From an uncultured Solobacterium sp. (GTDB taxonomy: Bacteria > Bacillota_I > Bacilli_A > Erysipelotrichales > Erysipelotrichaceae): 64,000 bases of DNA. The translations under genes and the position numbers were made by a program. The stretch's first letter is position 1. The number at the start of each line of letters is the position of its first letter. The notes beneath the pieces are model-generated. The model made no database searches and was not told the DNA's origin. It worked only from the letters and a program-made list of their open reading frames with translations. Below are positions 42,741 through 51,781 of this stretch, piece after piece. The stretch spans positions 1 to 64,000 of the forward strand of contig UQPV01000006.1 in assembly GCA_900543035.1 (NCBI GenBank), read 5' to 3'.

Positions 42741-43085
42741 CTACTGTTCCGAGATGCGGGATTGTTCCCGGCGGATCAGCAGGCGCATGCCTCTTCCTGC
42801 GGCAAAGCCGATGAACGAGATCAGCGCATAGACGATGATCATGCCATAAGCGTCCATGGTGAAATAAAGGGGGATGGACGGCATGAACAAGAGGACGGAG
42901 AGAAAAGGAAACAGCCAGGAGAATCTTCCGCAGCCGCAGGCAAAGCAGACGGCCAGCGTCAGCCCTGGCATCAGGAGCAGCAGGATGATCATCGCGGAAT
43001 CAGAATCCTGCACAGACAGCGGCATGAGATAATAATTTGCCGCCAGCAGGAGCAGCGCGGGCAGGATGTGTTTAGCTCGCTTCAT
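42741..43085 (-). CDS. small integral membrane protein of unknown function (114 aa)
   Basis: A 114-aa protein with four predicted membrane helices and a basic tail (RLLIRREQSRISEQ). There is a CGCG-type cysteine pair in LAVCFACGCGRF. No family is recognised. It overlaps the upstream acetyltransferase gene by 14 bp and is therefore part of that transcript. Confidence 0.65.
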   Translation of the reverse strand: MKRAKHILPALLLLAANYYLMPLSVQDSDSAMIILLLLMPGLTLAVCFACGCGRFSWLFPFLSVLLFMPSIPLYFTMDAYGMIIVYALISFIGFAAGRGMRLLIRREQSRISEQ

Positions 43086-43509
43086 GCGATCTTCCTTCCT
43101 TGCGCATGAGCAGCTTCTCTCGTCCGTCCTGCCTGATCATGACATACCCTCGTTTTTCATAAAAAGCCAATGCCGCCGCATTGTCATTCAATACGGAAGT
43201 GGAAGTGATGCCGAAACGCTTTTCCGCCTCATTCAGCAAGGCTGAGCCGATTCCTTTTCCCTGTTCGTCCGCATCCACGAACAGCATATTGACGAAATCG
43301 CCGCATACGCCGATGAATCCGACATTTTTTTCGTTTTCCCGGGCAATGAGCAAGTGGGAAAAGGCGTCGATGTGCGCGGGGAGCGTCGGCTTCAATGCGT
43401 CGATATCAGCATTGTCGAACCAATGGTGCGTGGAGCGGACGCTGCGTTCCCATAGTCCGCACAGCGTGGTGTGATACGCCGCGCGGCATGCCGGTTCCTC
43501 GATGATCAT
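43072..43509 (-). CDS. GNAT family N-acetyltransferase
   Basis: A 145-aa GNAT. The start SVRSTHHWF, the substrate strand VGFIGV..DFVNMLFVD, the acetyl-CoA loop QGKGIGSALL and the closing NAAALAFYEKRGY are typical of YjaB-like small acetyltransferases. Substrate unknown. It is the first gene of a two-gene minus-strand unit with the 114-aa membrane protein. Confidence 0.88.
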   Translation of the reverse strand: MIIEEPACRAAYHTTLCGLWERSVRSTHHWFDNADIDALKPTLPAHIDAFSHLLIARENEKNVGFIGVCGDFVNMLFVDADEQGKGIGSALLNEAEKRFGITSTSVLNDNAAALAFYEKRGYVMIRQDGREKLLMRKEGRSHEAS

Positions 43510-43573
43510 GGATATCCCTCCTCATGACTTTCAGTATAACATAAACCAGCAAGGAAAGCTTTCTCTTCCTGAC

Positions 43574-43601
43574 TTGCAATTGAGGGAAAAGCGGTTATAC
43601 T
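43574..43601 (+). promoter_or_regulatory. promoter of the DJ-1 gene
   Basis: TTGCAA (43574-43579), a 16-bp spacer and TATACT (43596-43601), 20 bp before the ATG at 43621. Confidence 0.6.
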
Positions 43602-43620
43602 TGAGTTAGAGGTGAAGACG

Positions 43621-44157
43621 ATGAAGATCTTATGTATGATGGACAATGGATTTGAAGAACTGGAGGCAGTGGGAACGATCGCATTGCTGAGACGCGCAGG
43701 CATCACGATCGATGTTGCCGCGGTGAATGGGCATGAGGCCACCGGACGCTTTGCATTAACGTTTTCCGATCTCAAGGCGCTGGATGAAGTGGATCTTGAT
43801 GAATATGACGGTGTATTCTTGCCTGGCGGACCGCACTACCAGAAGATCGAGCAGAACGAAAAGGTGAAAGGCATCCTGAAGGATTTCTTCGAACAGGGCA
43901 AGCTGACGGCAGCCATTTGTGCCGGGCCGACGGTGCTGGGACACATGGGCCTGCTCAAAGGCAGGAACTATACTTGCTTCACGAGCATGGACGAAGATTT
44001 CGGCGGAACATATCACGATCAGTACGTCGTGACGGACGGCAACCTGATCACCGGACGCTCTGCGGCAGCTTCCATCGATATGGCGTTCGCCATCATCGAA
44101 TATGTGCTCGGCCATGAGCGCTGTGAAGAAGTCAAGAACTCGGTATACTATTATTGA
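43621..44157 (+). CDS. DJ-1/PfpI family protein
   Basis: A 178-aa protein with the DJ-1 fold. The N-terminal MMDNGFEELEAVGTIALLRRAG contains the conserved Glu, and the nucleophile elbow AAICAGPTVLG contains the reactive Cys. Family members act as glyoxalase/deglycase-like or stress proteins; the exact role is unresolved. I choose ATG 43621 (GAGGTGA seven bases upstream) over the GTG at 43612. Single-gene transcript with its own promoter and terminator. Confidence 0.88.
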   Translation: MKILCMMDNGFEELEAVGTIALLRRAGITIDVAAVNGHEATGRFALTFSDLKALDEVDLDEYDGVFLPGGPHYQKIEQNEKVKGILKDFFEQGKLTAAICAGPTVLGHMGLLKGRNYTCFTSMDEDFGGTYHDQYVVTDGNLITGRSAAASIDMAFAIIEYVLGHERCEEVKNSVYYY

Positions 44158-44178
44158 GCTGATCAGATCGATGAGCCA

Positions 44179-44223
44179 AACGGAACCGGAAAGCCAGCAA
44201 AGGCAGGATGGTTCCGTTTTTTT
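44179..44223 (+). terminator. terminator of the DJ-1 gene
   Basis: AACGGAACC (44179-44187) and GGTTCCGTT (44210-44218) pair perfectly, followed by a T-run to 44223. Confidence 0.85.
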
Positions 44224-44229
44224 ATTTGA

Positions 44230-44270
44230 TCATCACGATATTCGGCGCAGCATGAAGGATATCGTGATGA
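44230..44270. other. perfect 12-bp inverted repeat in the intergenic region
   Basis: TCATCACGATAT (44230-44241) and ATATCGTGATGA (44259-44270) are exact inverted copies around a 17-nt spacer. It lies between two T-tailed hairpins and belongs to no gene. Confidence 0.7.
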
Positions 44271-44279
44271 CAGTGCCAG

Positions 44280-44316
44280 GCTGATCTTTTCACAGTCAGA
44301 GAGGTCAGCTTTTTTT
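44280..44316 (+). terminator. second T-tailed hairpin after the DJ-1 gene
   Basis: GCTGATC (44280-44286) and GGTCAGC (44303-44309), one G-T pair, followed by seven T. It could end a short transcript that includes the inverted repeat just upstream. Confidence 0.65.
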
Positions 44317-44355
44317 ACGCTTGCCGTTAGCTTGGCGCATGGTTTAACACATTTA

Positions 44356-44384
44356 TTACATCTATATGAATACTATTTTATATT
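44356..44384 (+). promoter_or_regulatory. putative promoter of the lipoprotein-ABC cluster
   Basis: TTACAT (44356-44361), 17 bp, TATATT (44379-44384), in an AT-rich stretch. A second -10-like TATGAT lies near 44389. The choice is uncertain. Confidence 0.4.
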
Positions 44385-44431
44385 CGTTATGATATCTTCA
44401 AGGTAGGAAATGGGGGAAATGAGGAAAGGAT

Positions 44432-45514
44432 ATGAAAAAAATTATCATAGCATGCATGGCCTTGCTTTTGGCAGGCTGTTCTCATATGCAGACATATACT
44501 TCTGATCAGATGATGGATCGCTCTGATGAGCAGATAAACGATCAAGGGCCGATGCAGGAAACACGATCTCATACGCTGGCTGTCAATGAGATGGGCGGCT
44601 CGTCATCTTTCGTGAGCCAAGTCTGTGAGAAAAATGGTCAGCCGATGATCGACCTGTATTTTGATATTCCGGAGAACGGACATATCGATACTGTGCTTTC
44701 TTATGAAATCGTTCCAGAATCAGATGTGGAAACATTGGATGGGCTGTTCATGGTCAGCGTGGACGATCAAGTCGTTCCTTCCTCTGTAGAGGGAGGGAAG
44801 ATGGCTGAAGTGCATTATGTTCAGCTGCCTGTCAAAGGGAGCTTGAGTGAAATTGACGTCGATGTCAGTCAGATCGACCTGCGTTATAATCATAGCATTG
44901 ATTTTTCGTTTATTTACAAAAGCAATGCGGAAGATCAAATGCAAAGTATCCATACGGTAAGCAAATTTATCGGCAGACAGAATAATGCTTCTTACCTGGA
45001 TTATTTTGATACATTACTGTATCCGGGAACTGCAGACGATAGTTTTTTACAGGAAGCGATCGATCTGTTTGATGCGAATGATGAGGCATTTTTATCCAGT
45101 GAGGCCTGGAGCACGATCTATCAGCCGGTCATCAATGGAACAGGCGGACTTTTCGTCCCGGAAGCGATCGCCTCGATCGCTGATCCGCAGAAGATGGAAG
45201 ATCATAGCGATACGCGATTCAGCGGACCGGCGGGCGGAGAACTGGATCTGCGCGTGCTTTATAAATACATGGATGACGATCAAACACGGACCGGCATGTT
45301 CATGGTGTGGTGTGATGGAAAATGGGCACGTTTTGATCAAGGGGAAACGCTGCTTTATGATATCGATGCGCAGACCGCAGTGAGCGGTGACTGTACTTTG
45401 GAACTTCCAGAAGAGCCAGGGGATTACGATATATTCTTGTTGAATATGAAGCTGAATGACCCTGAAGGATATGTGCCTGAGTATGTCAGCTGCTATACGG
45501 TCGAAGTGCGATAA
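44432..45514 (+). CDS. lipoprotein of unknown function (360 aa)
   Basis: A type II signal peptide with lipobox LLAGC (Cys16) makes this a membrane-attached extracytoplasmic lipoprotein. The mature part is acidic, beta-rich and without a motif I can name. It heads a cluster with an anchored 280-aa protein, two FtsX-like permeases and an ATPase, so it may be the ligand-binding or accessory subunit of that exporter. AGGAAAGGAT precedes the ATG. Base composition is AT-richer than the biosynthetic operons. Confidence 0.75.
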   Translation: MKKIIIACMALLLAGCSHMQTYTSDQMMDRSDEQINDQGPMQETRSHTLAVNEMGGSSSFVSQVCEKNGQPMIDLYFDIPENGHIDTVLSYEIVPESDVETLDGLFMVSVDDQVVPSSVEGGKMAEVHYVQLPVKGSLSEIDVDVSQIDLRYNHSIDFSFIYKSNAEDQMQSIHTVSKFIGRQNNASYLDYFDTLLYPGTADDSFLQEAIDLFDANDEAFLSSEAWSTIYQPVINGTGGLFVPEAIASIADPQKMEDHSDTRFSGPAGGELDLRVLYKYMDDDQTRTGMFMVWCDGKWARFDQGETLLYDIDAQTAVSGDCTLELPEEPGDYDIFLLNMKLNDPEGYVPEYVSCYTVEVR

Positions 45515-45529
45515 GAAATGAGGGAGAAA

Positions 45530-46372
45530 ATGAAAAAAAAGCGATGGCGGAAGATCGTATTGTCGTTTCTTCCGATCCTGATCGTCGTCATTGGATTGGT
45601 GTTTGTCTCTGGTGTACTGATGCCGGGCCAGCGGGAGCTTCCAGAAAACGTCAGCGATGCGCTGCAGCTGGACGCAGGAACAGAAACGATATGGCCGCGG
45701 CTGAGCGAATTTTCCATCGTGGAGGATGAACAGCTCGATGAGGTGCGGGACCGGCTCAATGACGCATTGACTTATGCTGATCCTGCAGGATCTCCGTTGT
45801 ATCGCTTTGCGGTAAAGCCAGGCGAAGCTTTTCGGGTGTATTCAGCGTCCGCAATCGAGGACCCGTTTACATTACAATTCAGCTCATCTGAACAGCCTAT
45901 CGAGATCGATGATGCGGGCAATGGCACATTTCCAGAGGAAGAGGGCACATATGCTTTGCGAATGATGAAAAACTATGATGACGCGGTCATTTTGACCTAT
46001 GAAGCACAGGTCGTCGTCAGTGCAGATGAGCAGGAACGGGACCGCATCAATATTGAACGCTATATTCAGGATATCAGAGATATCGATCCGTATAATTTTG
46101 CCAATGCGGAAGGATATGCGGTCAATCGTCCTTTGATTTCTCAGTATGAGCCGATCGTCCTTTCTATGGGAGACAATGGTGTACGCGCCTGTCTTGCGGC
46201 ATTAAGCGATGGCAGCGAAGAGCTTCTCTCTGATTATGTGTTGTTCAGATGGATCGCGATGCTCAGCGGCATTGGAAATGATCTTGATCGATGGGATCTG
46301 CCATCGGATTACCGCGATCAGTATCTGCAGGAAGTGGCAAACGCATATGAAGTTGATCTGGCTGATCTGTAA
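45530..46372 (+). CDS. membrane-anchored extracytoplasmic protein of unknown function (280 aa)
   Basis: A KKKRWRKI start and one membrane helix (about 9-31) are followed by a soluble, acidic outer domain of about 245 residues. No known domain is recognised. The chosen ATG 45530 has AGGGAG just upstream; ATG 45518 is in frame but has no site. It follows the lipoprotein by 15 bp and overlaps the first permease by 26 bp, so it is part of the same operon. Its outer domain shares the general acidic character of the lipoprotein, without obvious homology. Confidence 0.65.
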   Translation: MKKKRWRKIVLSFLPILIVVIGLVFVSGVLMPGQRELPENVSDALQLDAGTETIWPRLSEFSIVEDEQLDEVRDRLNDALTYADPAGSPLYRFAVKPGEAFRVYSASAIEDPFTLQFSSSEQPIEIDDAGNGTFPEEEGTYALRMMKNYDDAVILTYEAQVVVSADEQERDRINIERYIQDIRDIDPYNFANAEGYAVNRPLISQYEPIVLSMGDNGVRACLAALSDGSEELLSDYVLFRWIAMLSGIGNDLDRWDLPSDYRDQYLQEVANAYEVDLADL

Positions 46373-47384
46373 TGATCTCTCTGCCTTTTTCAAGACCAGG
46401 ACATTGATGGCATGTCTTATCGTATTTACGATATTTCTGAACTCTTTTTCTTTCCTGATGCTTTTGCGCATGGGCTGGGTATCTTATCAACATGATCTTT
46501 ATCTTTCTCATACCGTTTATTTCATGAATTCTCTGACATGGGCTGATGGGATCAGCCAGGAAGAGAAGGCGCATTTTCTTGATATGCTCTTTGCGCTGCC
46601 TGAGATGCCTGAATTGATCGAGATCGAGGCTGACAGCGAACGATTCACATCCGCGTCGCTGGCGCAAGAAGAGTGGCAAAAGCAGACAGGACAAAATGAC
46701 CTGCAGCTGGATGGGAACTGGATCATTTTGAACCGAGACGAGGCAAAAGCGCAGCAATTGAATGTCAAAGACACGATAGAGGAAGCGGGCAGCATATTTA
46801 ACATCGCGGGGATATGGGATCAGCAGACGATCAGAGGGCTGTCCAGCATCGACAGCTTAGCAATATCTTCGGCTTCTTCGTTTTCTTTCCGTTATGAAGA
46901 GGAGCTGGATCAGCCGCAAAATCAGCGGCTCAACGATCTGCTGATGACTTATGGCGATGATGCGTTTATCGAACCACCCAGTCTCCTTTATGACCGGCAG
47001 CAAGCATTTCTGCAAGATTTTTACAAAAAGACGGCAGGGTGCATCGGTGTTGCCATGTTAGGGTGCATCAATACGCTTTTTCTGGTCTGGTTTTGGAATC
47101 GCCGCAACGAGCAGCATCGCCGGGTATTGGCATTATGCGGGTGTGGAAGCGGAAAAATGGAAGCCTGTATGTTTTTGGAGATCATGATCCTGACGATTCT
47201 TGCCTGGCTGCTTTCCTGTGGGATGGAAGTGCTGACCAGCCCCTTGCAGGATCTGCTGCTGAGCCATTATGAAGTGCGGCCGGGCTTGCCGCTATCGCTG
47301 TATTGCGCAGTAGGCGGTATCCTTGTCTTATTGCAGGTCCTGTTGTTTTTGCCGGTTTATGCGTGGCAAGAGGAGGCCGCATGA
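46347..47384 (+). CDS. FtsX-like half permease of an ABC system (345 aa)
   Basis: One N-terminal membrane helix (about 20-42), an extracytoplasmic domain (about 50-250) and three C-terminal helices, the MacB/FtsX plan in a single 4-helix unit. WQKQTGQND..LDGNWIILNRDEA is in the outer domain. The start ATG 46347 lies inside the preceding gene. It ends in an ATGA overlap with the second permease, which suggests a 1:1 heterodimer. Sequence is too divergent to name a family; bacteriocin-associated permeases of the DUF1430 type are a possible relation. Confidence 0.65.
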   Translation: MKLIWLICNDLSAFFKTRTLMACLIVFTIFLNSFSFLMLLRMGWVSYQHDLYLSHTVYFMNSLTWADGISQEEKAHFLDMLFALPEMPELIEIEADSERFTSASLAQEEWQKQTGQNDLQLDGNWIILNRDEAKAQQLNVKDTIEEAGSIFNIAGIWDQQTIRGLSSIDSLAISSASSFSFRYEEELDQPQNQRLNDLLMTYGDDAFIEPPSLLYDRQQAFLQDFYKKTAGCIGVAMLGCINTLFLVWFWNRRNEQHRRVLALCGCGSGKMEACMFLEIMILTILAWLLSCGMEVLTSPLQDLLLSHYEVRPGLPLSLYCAVGGILVLLQVLLFLPVYAWQEEAA

Positions 47385-48520
47385 AGACGATCTGGATGGC
47401 ATTGCATGATCTGCGTCACGATATCGGCTTTGCTTTATTTCTGATCCTGGAGCTGAGCATAAGCGTGTTCTTCCTGGCCTCTTCATTCGGCTGTTTTCAT
47501 GATCTGCACACACAGATGAATCTGGCAGAGCGGCTCGGTTTGGATCAAATGGCGTGGGTGTCAGAAGAACCGCAAGATGAAGAACTGACTTACATTCCTC
47601 TTCCATCGCATGTCGATGTGGTCCTGCCGCTGACTCGGCAGGCAAAAGATCAGGAATTGAGCGTGCTGCCCGCGCAGCTTAGTGAGCAGCTGGGGTTTGA
47701 TGCGCTGAAACAAGGCATGGACGATACATTGCCTGTCATCGTTCGTGAAGGTCTTCTCGATGGATACGAGGTGGGGAAAACGTATCTGCTGCCGGTGTCG
47801 ATGAGCGCGGAACAGATATCGGTGAAGATCATTGGAACATATGAAGATTTTTCAGCTATCTTACAGGATACAGAGTCGTTCGGCGGGTCATTGATCGATG
47901 AGATCTACAGCGATATGCTGGCATGTGACAGTCATGCCTATTGGAAAGCGCATCCGCAGCTGGTTGCGTTATGGAACGATGAACAAGGAGGTCTATGTAC
48001 TGGATCATCCGCTCAGCTGAGCGCGTTGAAGGAAAAAGGAGCAGTGCTCATCAGTGAGGAATGGCAGGAAGCATATTGGGCCGATGAAGCACATCTTTTC
48101 TCTCTGGTTACGGCAGCCGTGTTTACGATGCTGGCTTTATCAGGAGTCGCAGCCAGCAAAGCGCTGCGGATGCTGAATCACCAAAAAGAAGAAAGCATCC
48201 TGATGATCTGCGGGGCGCAGGCGAATCAGCGCCGCATGATCTCTTTATGTCAGGATACGATCTTGTTTCTGCCGATGGGCGTGACAGCTTTGCTGATCCT
48301 GAAGGGCAGCGAGATGATCATTGATCATGTGAGCCGGATGTCCATCGTATACCTGGATAGCCATCCCCATTGGATGTTCATCGAAAGCCTGTGCGCGCCG
48401 ATCGGGCCAAAGAGCATCATGGCCGCCGTACTGATCTGTTATATCTTGTATCTGCTGCTTTCTATGCTTATCCAGCACATGATGTCAACGAAGCGCATCG
48501 CTCAGCTGTACAGTGAATGA
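47381..48520 (+). CDS. FtsX-like half permease of an ABC system (379 aa)
   Basis: Same layout as its upstream partner: one N-terminal membrane helix (about 17-38), an outer domain to about 260, then three helices with a cytoplasmic loop NHQKEESILMICGAQANQRR. That loop corresponds to the coupling region of FtsX permeases. ATG 47381 overlaps the previous stop as ATGA. It probably pairs with the 345-aa subunit and the ATPase encoded next. Confidence 0.68.
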   Translation: MKTIWMALHDLRHDIGFALFLILELSISVFFLASSFGCFHDLHTQMNLAERLGLDQMAWVSEEPQDEELTYIPLPSHVDVVLPLTRQAKDQELSVLPAQLSEQLGFDALKQGMDDTLPVIVREGLLDGYEVGKTYLLPVSMSAEQISVKIIGTYEDFSAILQDTESFGGSLIDEIYSDMLACDSHAYWKAHPQLVALWNDEQGGLCTGSSAQLSALKEKGAVLISEEWQEAYWADEAHLFSLVTAAVFTMLALSGVAASKALRMLNHQKEESILMICGAQANQRRMISLCQDTILFLPMGVTALLILKGSEMIIDHVSRMSIVYLDSHPHWMFIESLCAPIGPKSIMAAVLICYILYLLLSMLIQHMMSTKRIAQLYSE

Positions 48521-48534
48521 GGGAGGAGAAAGAC

Positions 48535-49218
48535 ATGCAGATCGGGCTTTACGATATCGATAAATATTATCATCGTGGAAAAGACAATGAAGTACACGCA
48601 TTGAGGAATGTCGGCCTGCAAATCGAACAAGGTGAATTGGTTGCGGTCATCGGGGCAAGCGGTTCAGGCAAATCGACACTATTGAAGATCATCGGCCTGT
48701 TGGATACATATGAACAAGGCACATATGTGTTAGGGGATCAGGCGGTGGAGAAACTGAATGAAAGAGAAAAAGCAAAGCTACGCAACCAGAAGATCGGCTT
48801 TATCATGCAAGATTTTGCGCTGCTGGAAGACCGTTCGGCGCTGGCCAATGTGATGACCCCGTTATTATTTGACCGTCAGTATACTTTGGGGCAGGCAAAG
48901 CAGAAAGCAATGGAGGCCATGCGGATGATGCGCATGGAAGAATATGCGAGACGAAAGGTTTCTCAGCTTTCCGGCGGGCAGAAACAACGGATCGCGATTT
49001 GCCGGGCCATCGCCAATGATCCTCAGCTCATCCTTGCGGATGAGCCGACTGGCGCGCTTGACCGCAGGACCGCTGATGAAGTCATGTCATCGCTTGTCCG
49101 ATTGAATGCGCAGGGGCATACGATGTTGATCGTCACACACGATCCGCGCATCGCACAGCGATGTCATACGGTCTATGTGATGGAGGATGGCTGTATAAGC
49201 AGAAAAGAACCGGAATGA
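48535..49218 (+). CDS. ABC transporter ATP-binding protein (MacB/LolD type)
   Basis: A 227-aa ATPase. Walker A GASGSGKST, Q-loop MQDFALLEDRS, signature LSGGQKQR, Walker [13 protein letters not shown] and switch HD are all intact. This size and the [10 protein letters not shown] block are typical of ATPases that drive FtsX-type permeases. ATG 48535 has GGGAGGAG six bases upstream; ATG 48517 overlaps the permease stop but lacks a site. It ends the cluster and converges on the next operon. Confidence 0.93.
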   Translation: MQIGLYDIDKYYHRGKDNEVHALRNVGLQIEQGELVAVIGASGSGKSTLLKIIGLLDTYEQGTYVLGDQAVEKLNEREKAKLRNQKIGFIMQDFALLEDRSALANVMTPLLFDRQYTLGQAKQKAMEAMRMMRMEEYARRKVSQLSGGQKQRIAICRAIANDPQLILADEPTGALDRRTADEVMSSLVRLNAQGHTMLIVTHDPRIAQRCHTVYVMEDGCISRKEPE

Positions 49219-49238
49219 TGATCCGGTTCTTTTCTGCT
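49198..49238. terminator. perfect 17-bp hairpin between convergent operons
   Basis: AGCAGAAAAGAACCGGA (49198-49214) is exactly complementary to 49222-49238 with a 7-nt loop. It contains the stop codon of the plus-strand ATPase and reaches the stop of the minus-strand permease. T-rich arms on both strands suggest a shared bidirectional terminator. Confidence 0.75.
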
Positions 49239-51781
49239 TATATGCTTTCTCTGCGTATGGTCTCGATCATGCTTTCTTTTTTGTTCAATGACATATGGTA
49301 GCGCATGATGATCACGGTGAGCAGGATGAGGATGAACACACCAATGAGCACGTGAGCCAATGGCAGATAGAACTCGAAGCTGAATTTGACGCCGATGGTG
49401 TTGTAGATGAGCAGACACAGCGGCAGTGCCAGCAGGATCCCATAGATCGAGCTCTTGATGGCATAGAACAGCGCTTCGAAGCTGATCATGCGGCGGAACT
49501 GTTTTCTGGTCATGCCGATAGACAGCAGGGTGGCGTTTTCTGATGCGCGCAGAGCCAGGCTGGATGTCAGCGTGTTGAACACATTGGTCACACAGATGCA
49601 GGCGATCAACAGGATGAAGGCATAGACGAACAGATTGATGACGCTGTACATCGTATCCTGCTGAGCCTGTCCTTCCTCGGCGCTCTGCCAGTCGGCATAC
49701 ATCTGCAGGTCCGCGTTTTGATTCACGCATTGCTCGATCTCTGATTCCAGCGCCTGCGCATCGTCCGTGCTGTAATTGATGACGTACTGATAGTAGCGGT
49801 CCGTTCCTTCGCTGAGCCGTTCCAGGGTATCCTCGCTGACATAGATGGTCGCGCCGCCGATGTCGCTGTTTTCCATGTCCAGCACATCTGTGCTGCTGAT
49901 ATAGGCGGCGATCGGCAAGGTGTGAGAGACGGTCTCATCCCCCATCGAGTCCAGCGTCAGCTCTGTGATGCCCGGCTTGAGATAATCGGCCTCAGCAAAA
50001 GTGTGATCGGCCTGGCTGATCTCGGAGGTGATGTGGTTGGCGAGGATGCCGCCTCCTTGTTCCAGGACAGCCTGCCGCGCGATCCCGTTTTGTTCGCAAA
50101 GCCGCTGCAGGGAAGCATCATCCAGGGAGGCGATGCGTATGGAAGAGGCGACATCGCCGTATTGTTCCCGCTGCAGCTGCTGGATGTCATCGTTGATCAG
50201 CGAGCTGTCCCTCAGCGACAGATAGATGCTCTGGATGCGCACGGCTTCCTGCGCGTGATCCAGCGTCAGCAGCGGATCGCTTTTATGGATGTCGTCAGGG
50301 ACACTGCCGGTCGAATACGTCAGCATGACATCGGGAACGGTACCGAGCGTCATGGACGATGCGTGCTGCAGATAAGAAGTGAATGTGGATACGGTGATGA
50401 ACAAGGTCAGGGAAAGGGTGAGCGAAAAGAGCACGGCGAGATAGCGTCCGCGGCTGCGTTTCTGATTCTTCAAGGCAAGCACGGCCTCGAATCCGAATAC
50501 CTTCTGGATCAGCTGGGAGAAGCGGACATGGGAAGCGTTGATGTCTTTGGTCTGCCGGATCGCTTTGATCGGGGTGATGGAGGCTGCGCGCTGCGCAGGC
50601 CGCCATGCGCTCACGAACAGCGTGATGAGCGAAAGCAGCACGGCCAGAGCAAGCAGCGCAGGGCTGATGACAAAAGGCATCTGCATGCCGGGGATGATCG
50701 AGCTCAGCACGGCGCTGACATGATTCAGGGTCAGCGCGGTGGCGCCAAGCCCCGCGGCTATGCCCAGCGGGATGCAGGGGATGGCCAGGAAGAGCGCCTC
50801 GAGGAATACGCTCTGCCGTTTCTGCGCCCGGGTCGCGCCTACGCTGGCCAGCATGCCCAGATAGCGGCTGCGCTGGCTCAGGGAGATGTTGAAGGAATTG
50901 TAGATGACCGCCATGGCGCTGACGGTGATGATGAGCGAGATGATCAGCGTCAGCAGCTTGATCATGAAGACCAGCTGATCATCGCCTGCAACGCCTTCAT
51001 ATAAGAGCAGATAACTGTTGTGGACCACTTCTTCGCAGCCGGTCTCGCTGCCCAGCGCATCCGCATGCGCATAGAGCGAGCTGTCCAGCGGCGTATTTTG
51101 CACATAGACGTCATAGGTCTGCGCATCGCTGATCTGCGTCATTCCGCTGACGAAGTCATAGCCGGCAGAGAGCGAATTGGAAGAAGCGCTGTCATCATAG
51201 ATGCCGACGATGGTGAAGGATGCGCGTCCGTTGGTGACGAATCGTTCGTCTTCTCCTTCATAGGAATAGTTCTGCGCCATCGTCGTGCCATCGTCGCGCA
51301 CGCGATCACCCATGGTCAGCGTAAGCGTATCGCCGATCTGGGCAGAAAAGGAAGAGAGCGAAGCCAGTGATTCAGGCAGAAGCACTTCCTGCGATGTCTT
51401 GGGCAGGCGTCCTTTCAGCAGCGGATAAGGGCGAAACGCAAAGCCATCCGCATCGACGGCGGTGATATAGAAATAGGGGCGTCTCACGTTGTAGATCTTT
51501 TCGCTCCGGGCGTAGCCGACACCTTGGGTAACGGCGCAGGCGGCGCTGCCTTCGTCCTCGCAGATCCGGGAAACCTGATCGCCGGGCACGCCGGCATATT
51601 CGGTGTGCCAGTATCCGCTGGTGGCGATCTCGCGCTGCTTCATGCCGTTGATGGCGCTGGCGGCCAGGGTGGTGATGCTGCAGAGCATGGCCGTGGCGAT
51701 GATGATGGCCAGCATGGTGGCCATCGTGCGCCTGCGGTTTTCCTTCAGGGCACGCAGCGTCAGCCGGGCGATCAGCTTCAT
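49238..51781 (-). CDS. MacB/FtsX-like ABC permease with two FtsX domains (847 aa)
   Basis: An 847-aa permease with an N-terminal helix (ATMLAIIIATAMLCSITTLA), an outer MacB-like domain, three or so helices (about 275-400), a second helix at about 455, a second outer domain, and a final set of helices near 740-830. Each half carries an FtsX domain with a coupling loop (SQRSRYLGMLASVGATRAQ; RASENATLLSIGMTRKQ). It works with the ATPase upstream (ATGA overlap at 51778-51781), likely in peptide or lipid-linked export or stress response. The neighbouring two-component system suggests BceAB-like control. Confidence 0.88.
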   Translation of the reverse strand: MKLIARLTLRALKENRRRTMATMLAIIIATAMLCSITTLAASAINGMKQREIATSGYWHTEYAGVPGDQVSRICEDEGSAACAVTQGVGYARSEKIYNVRRPYFYITAVDADGFAFRPYPLLKGRLPKTSQEVLLPESLASLSSFSAQIGDTLTLTMGDRVRDDGTTMAQNYSYEGEDERFVTNGRASFTIVGIYDDSASSNSLSAGYDFVSGMTQISDAQTYDVYVQNTPLDSSLYAHADALGSETGCEEVVHNSYLLLYEGVAGDDQLVFMIKLLTLIISLIITVSAMAVIYNSFNISLSQRSRYLGMLASVGATRAQKRQSVFLEALFLAIPCIPLGIAAGLGATALTLNHVSAVLSSIIPGMQMPFVISPALLALAVLLSLITLFVSAWRPAQRAASITPIKAIRQTKDINASHVRFSQLIQKVFGFEAVLALKNQKRSRGRYLAVLFSLTLSLTLFITVSTFTSYLQHASSMTLGTVPDVMLTYSTGSVPDDIHKSDPLLTLDHAQEAVRIQSIYLSLRDSSLINDDIQQLQREQYGDVASSIRIASLDDASLQRLCEQNGIARQAVLEQGGGILANHITSEISQADHTFAEADYLKPGITELTLDSMGDETVSHTLPIAAYISSTDVLDMENSDIGGATIYVSEDTLERLSEGTDRYYQYVINYSTDDAQALESEIEQCVNQNADLQMYADWQSAEEGQAQQDTMYSVINLFVYAFILLIACICVTNVFNTLTSSLALRASENATLLSIGMTRKQFRRMISFEALFYAIKSSIYGILLALPLCLLIYNTIGVKFSFEFYLPLAHVLIGVFILILLTVIIMRYHMSLNKKESMIETIRRESI

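Noticed and set aside
44158..44431. CRISPR-like array from the repeated hairpins
   Set aside because: Only inverted repeats of different sequence, no direct repeats with spacers and no cas genes anywhere in the window.
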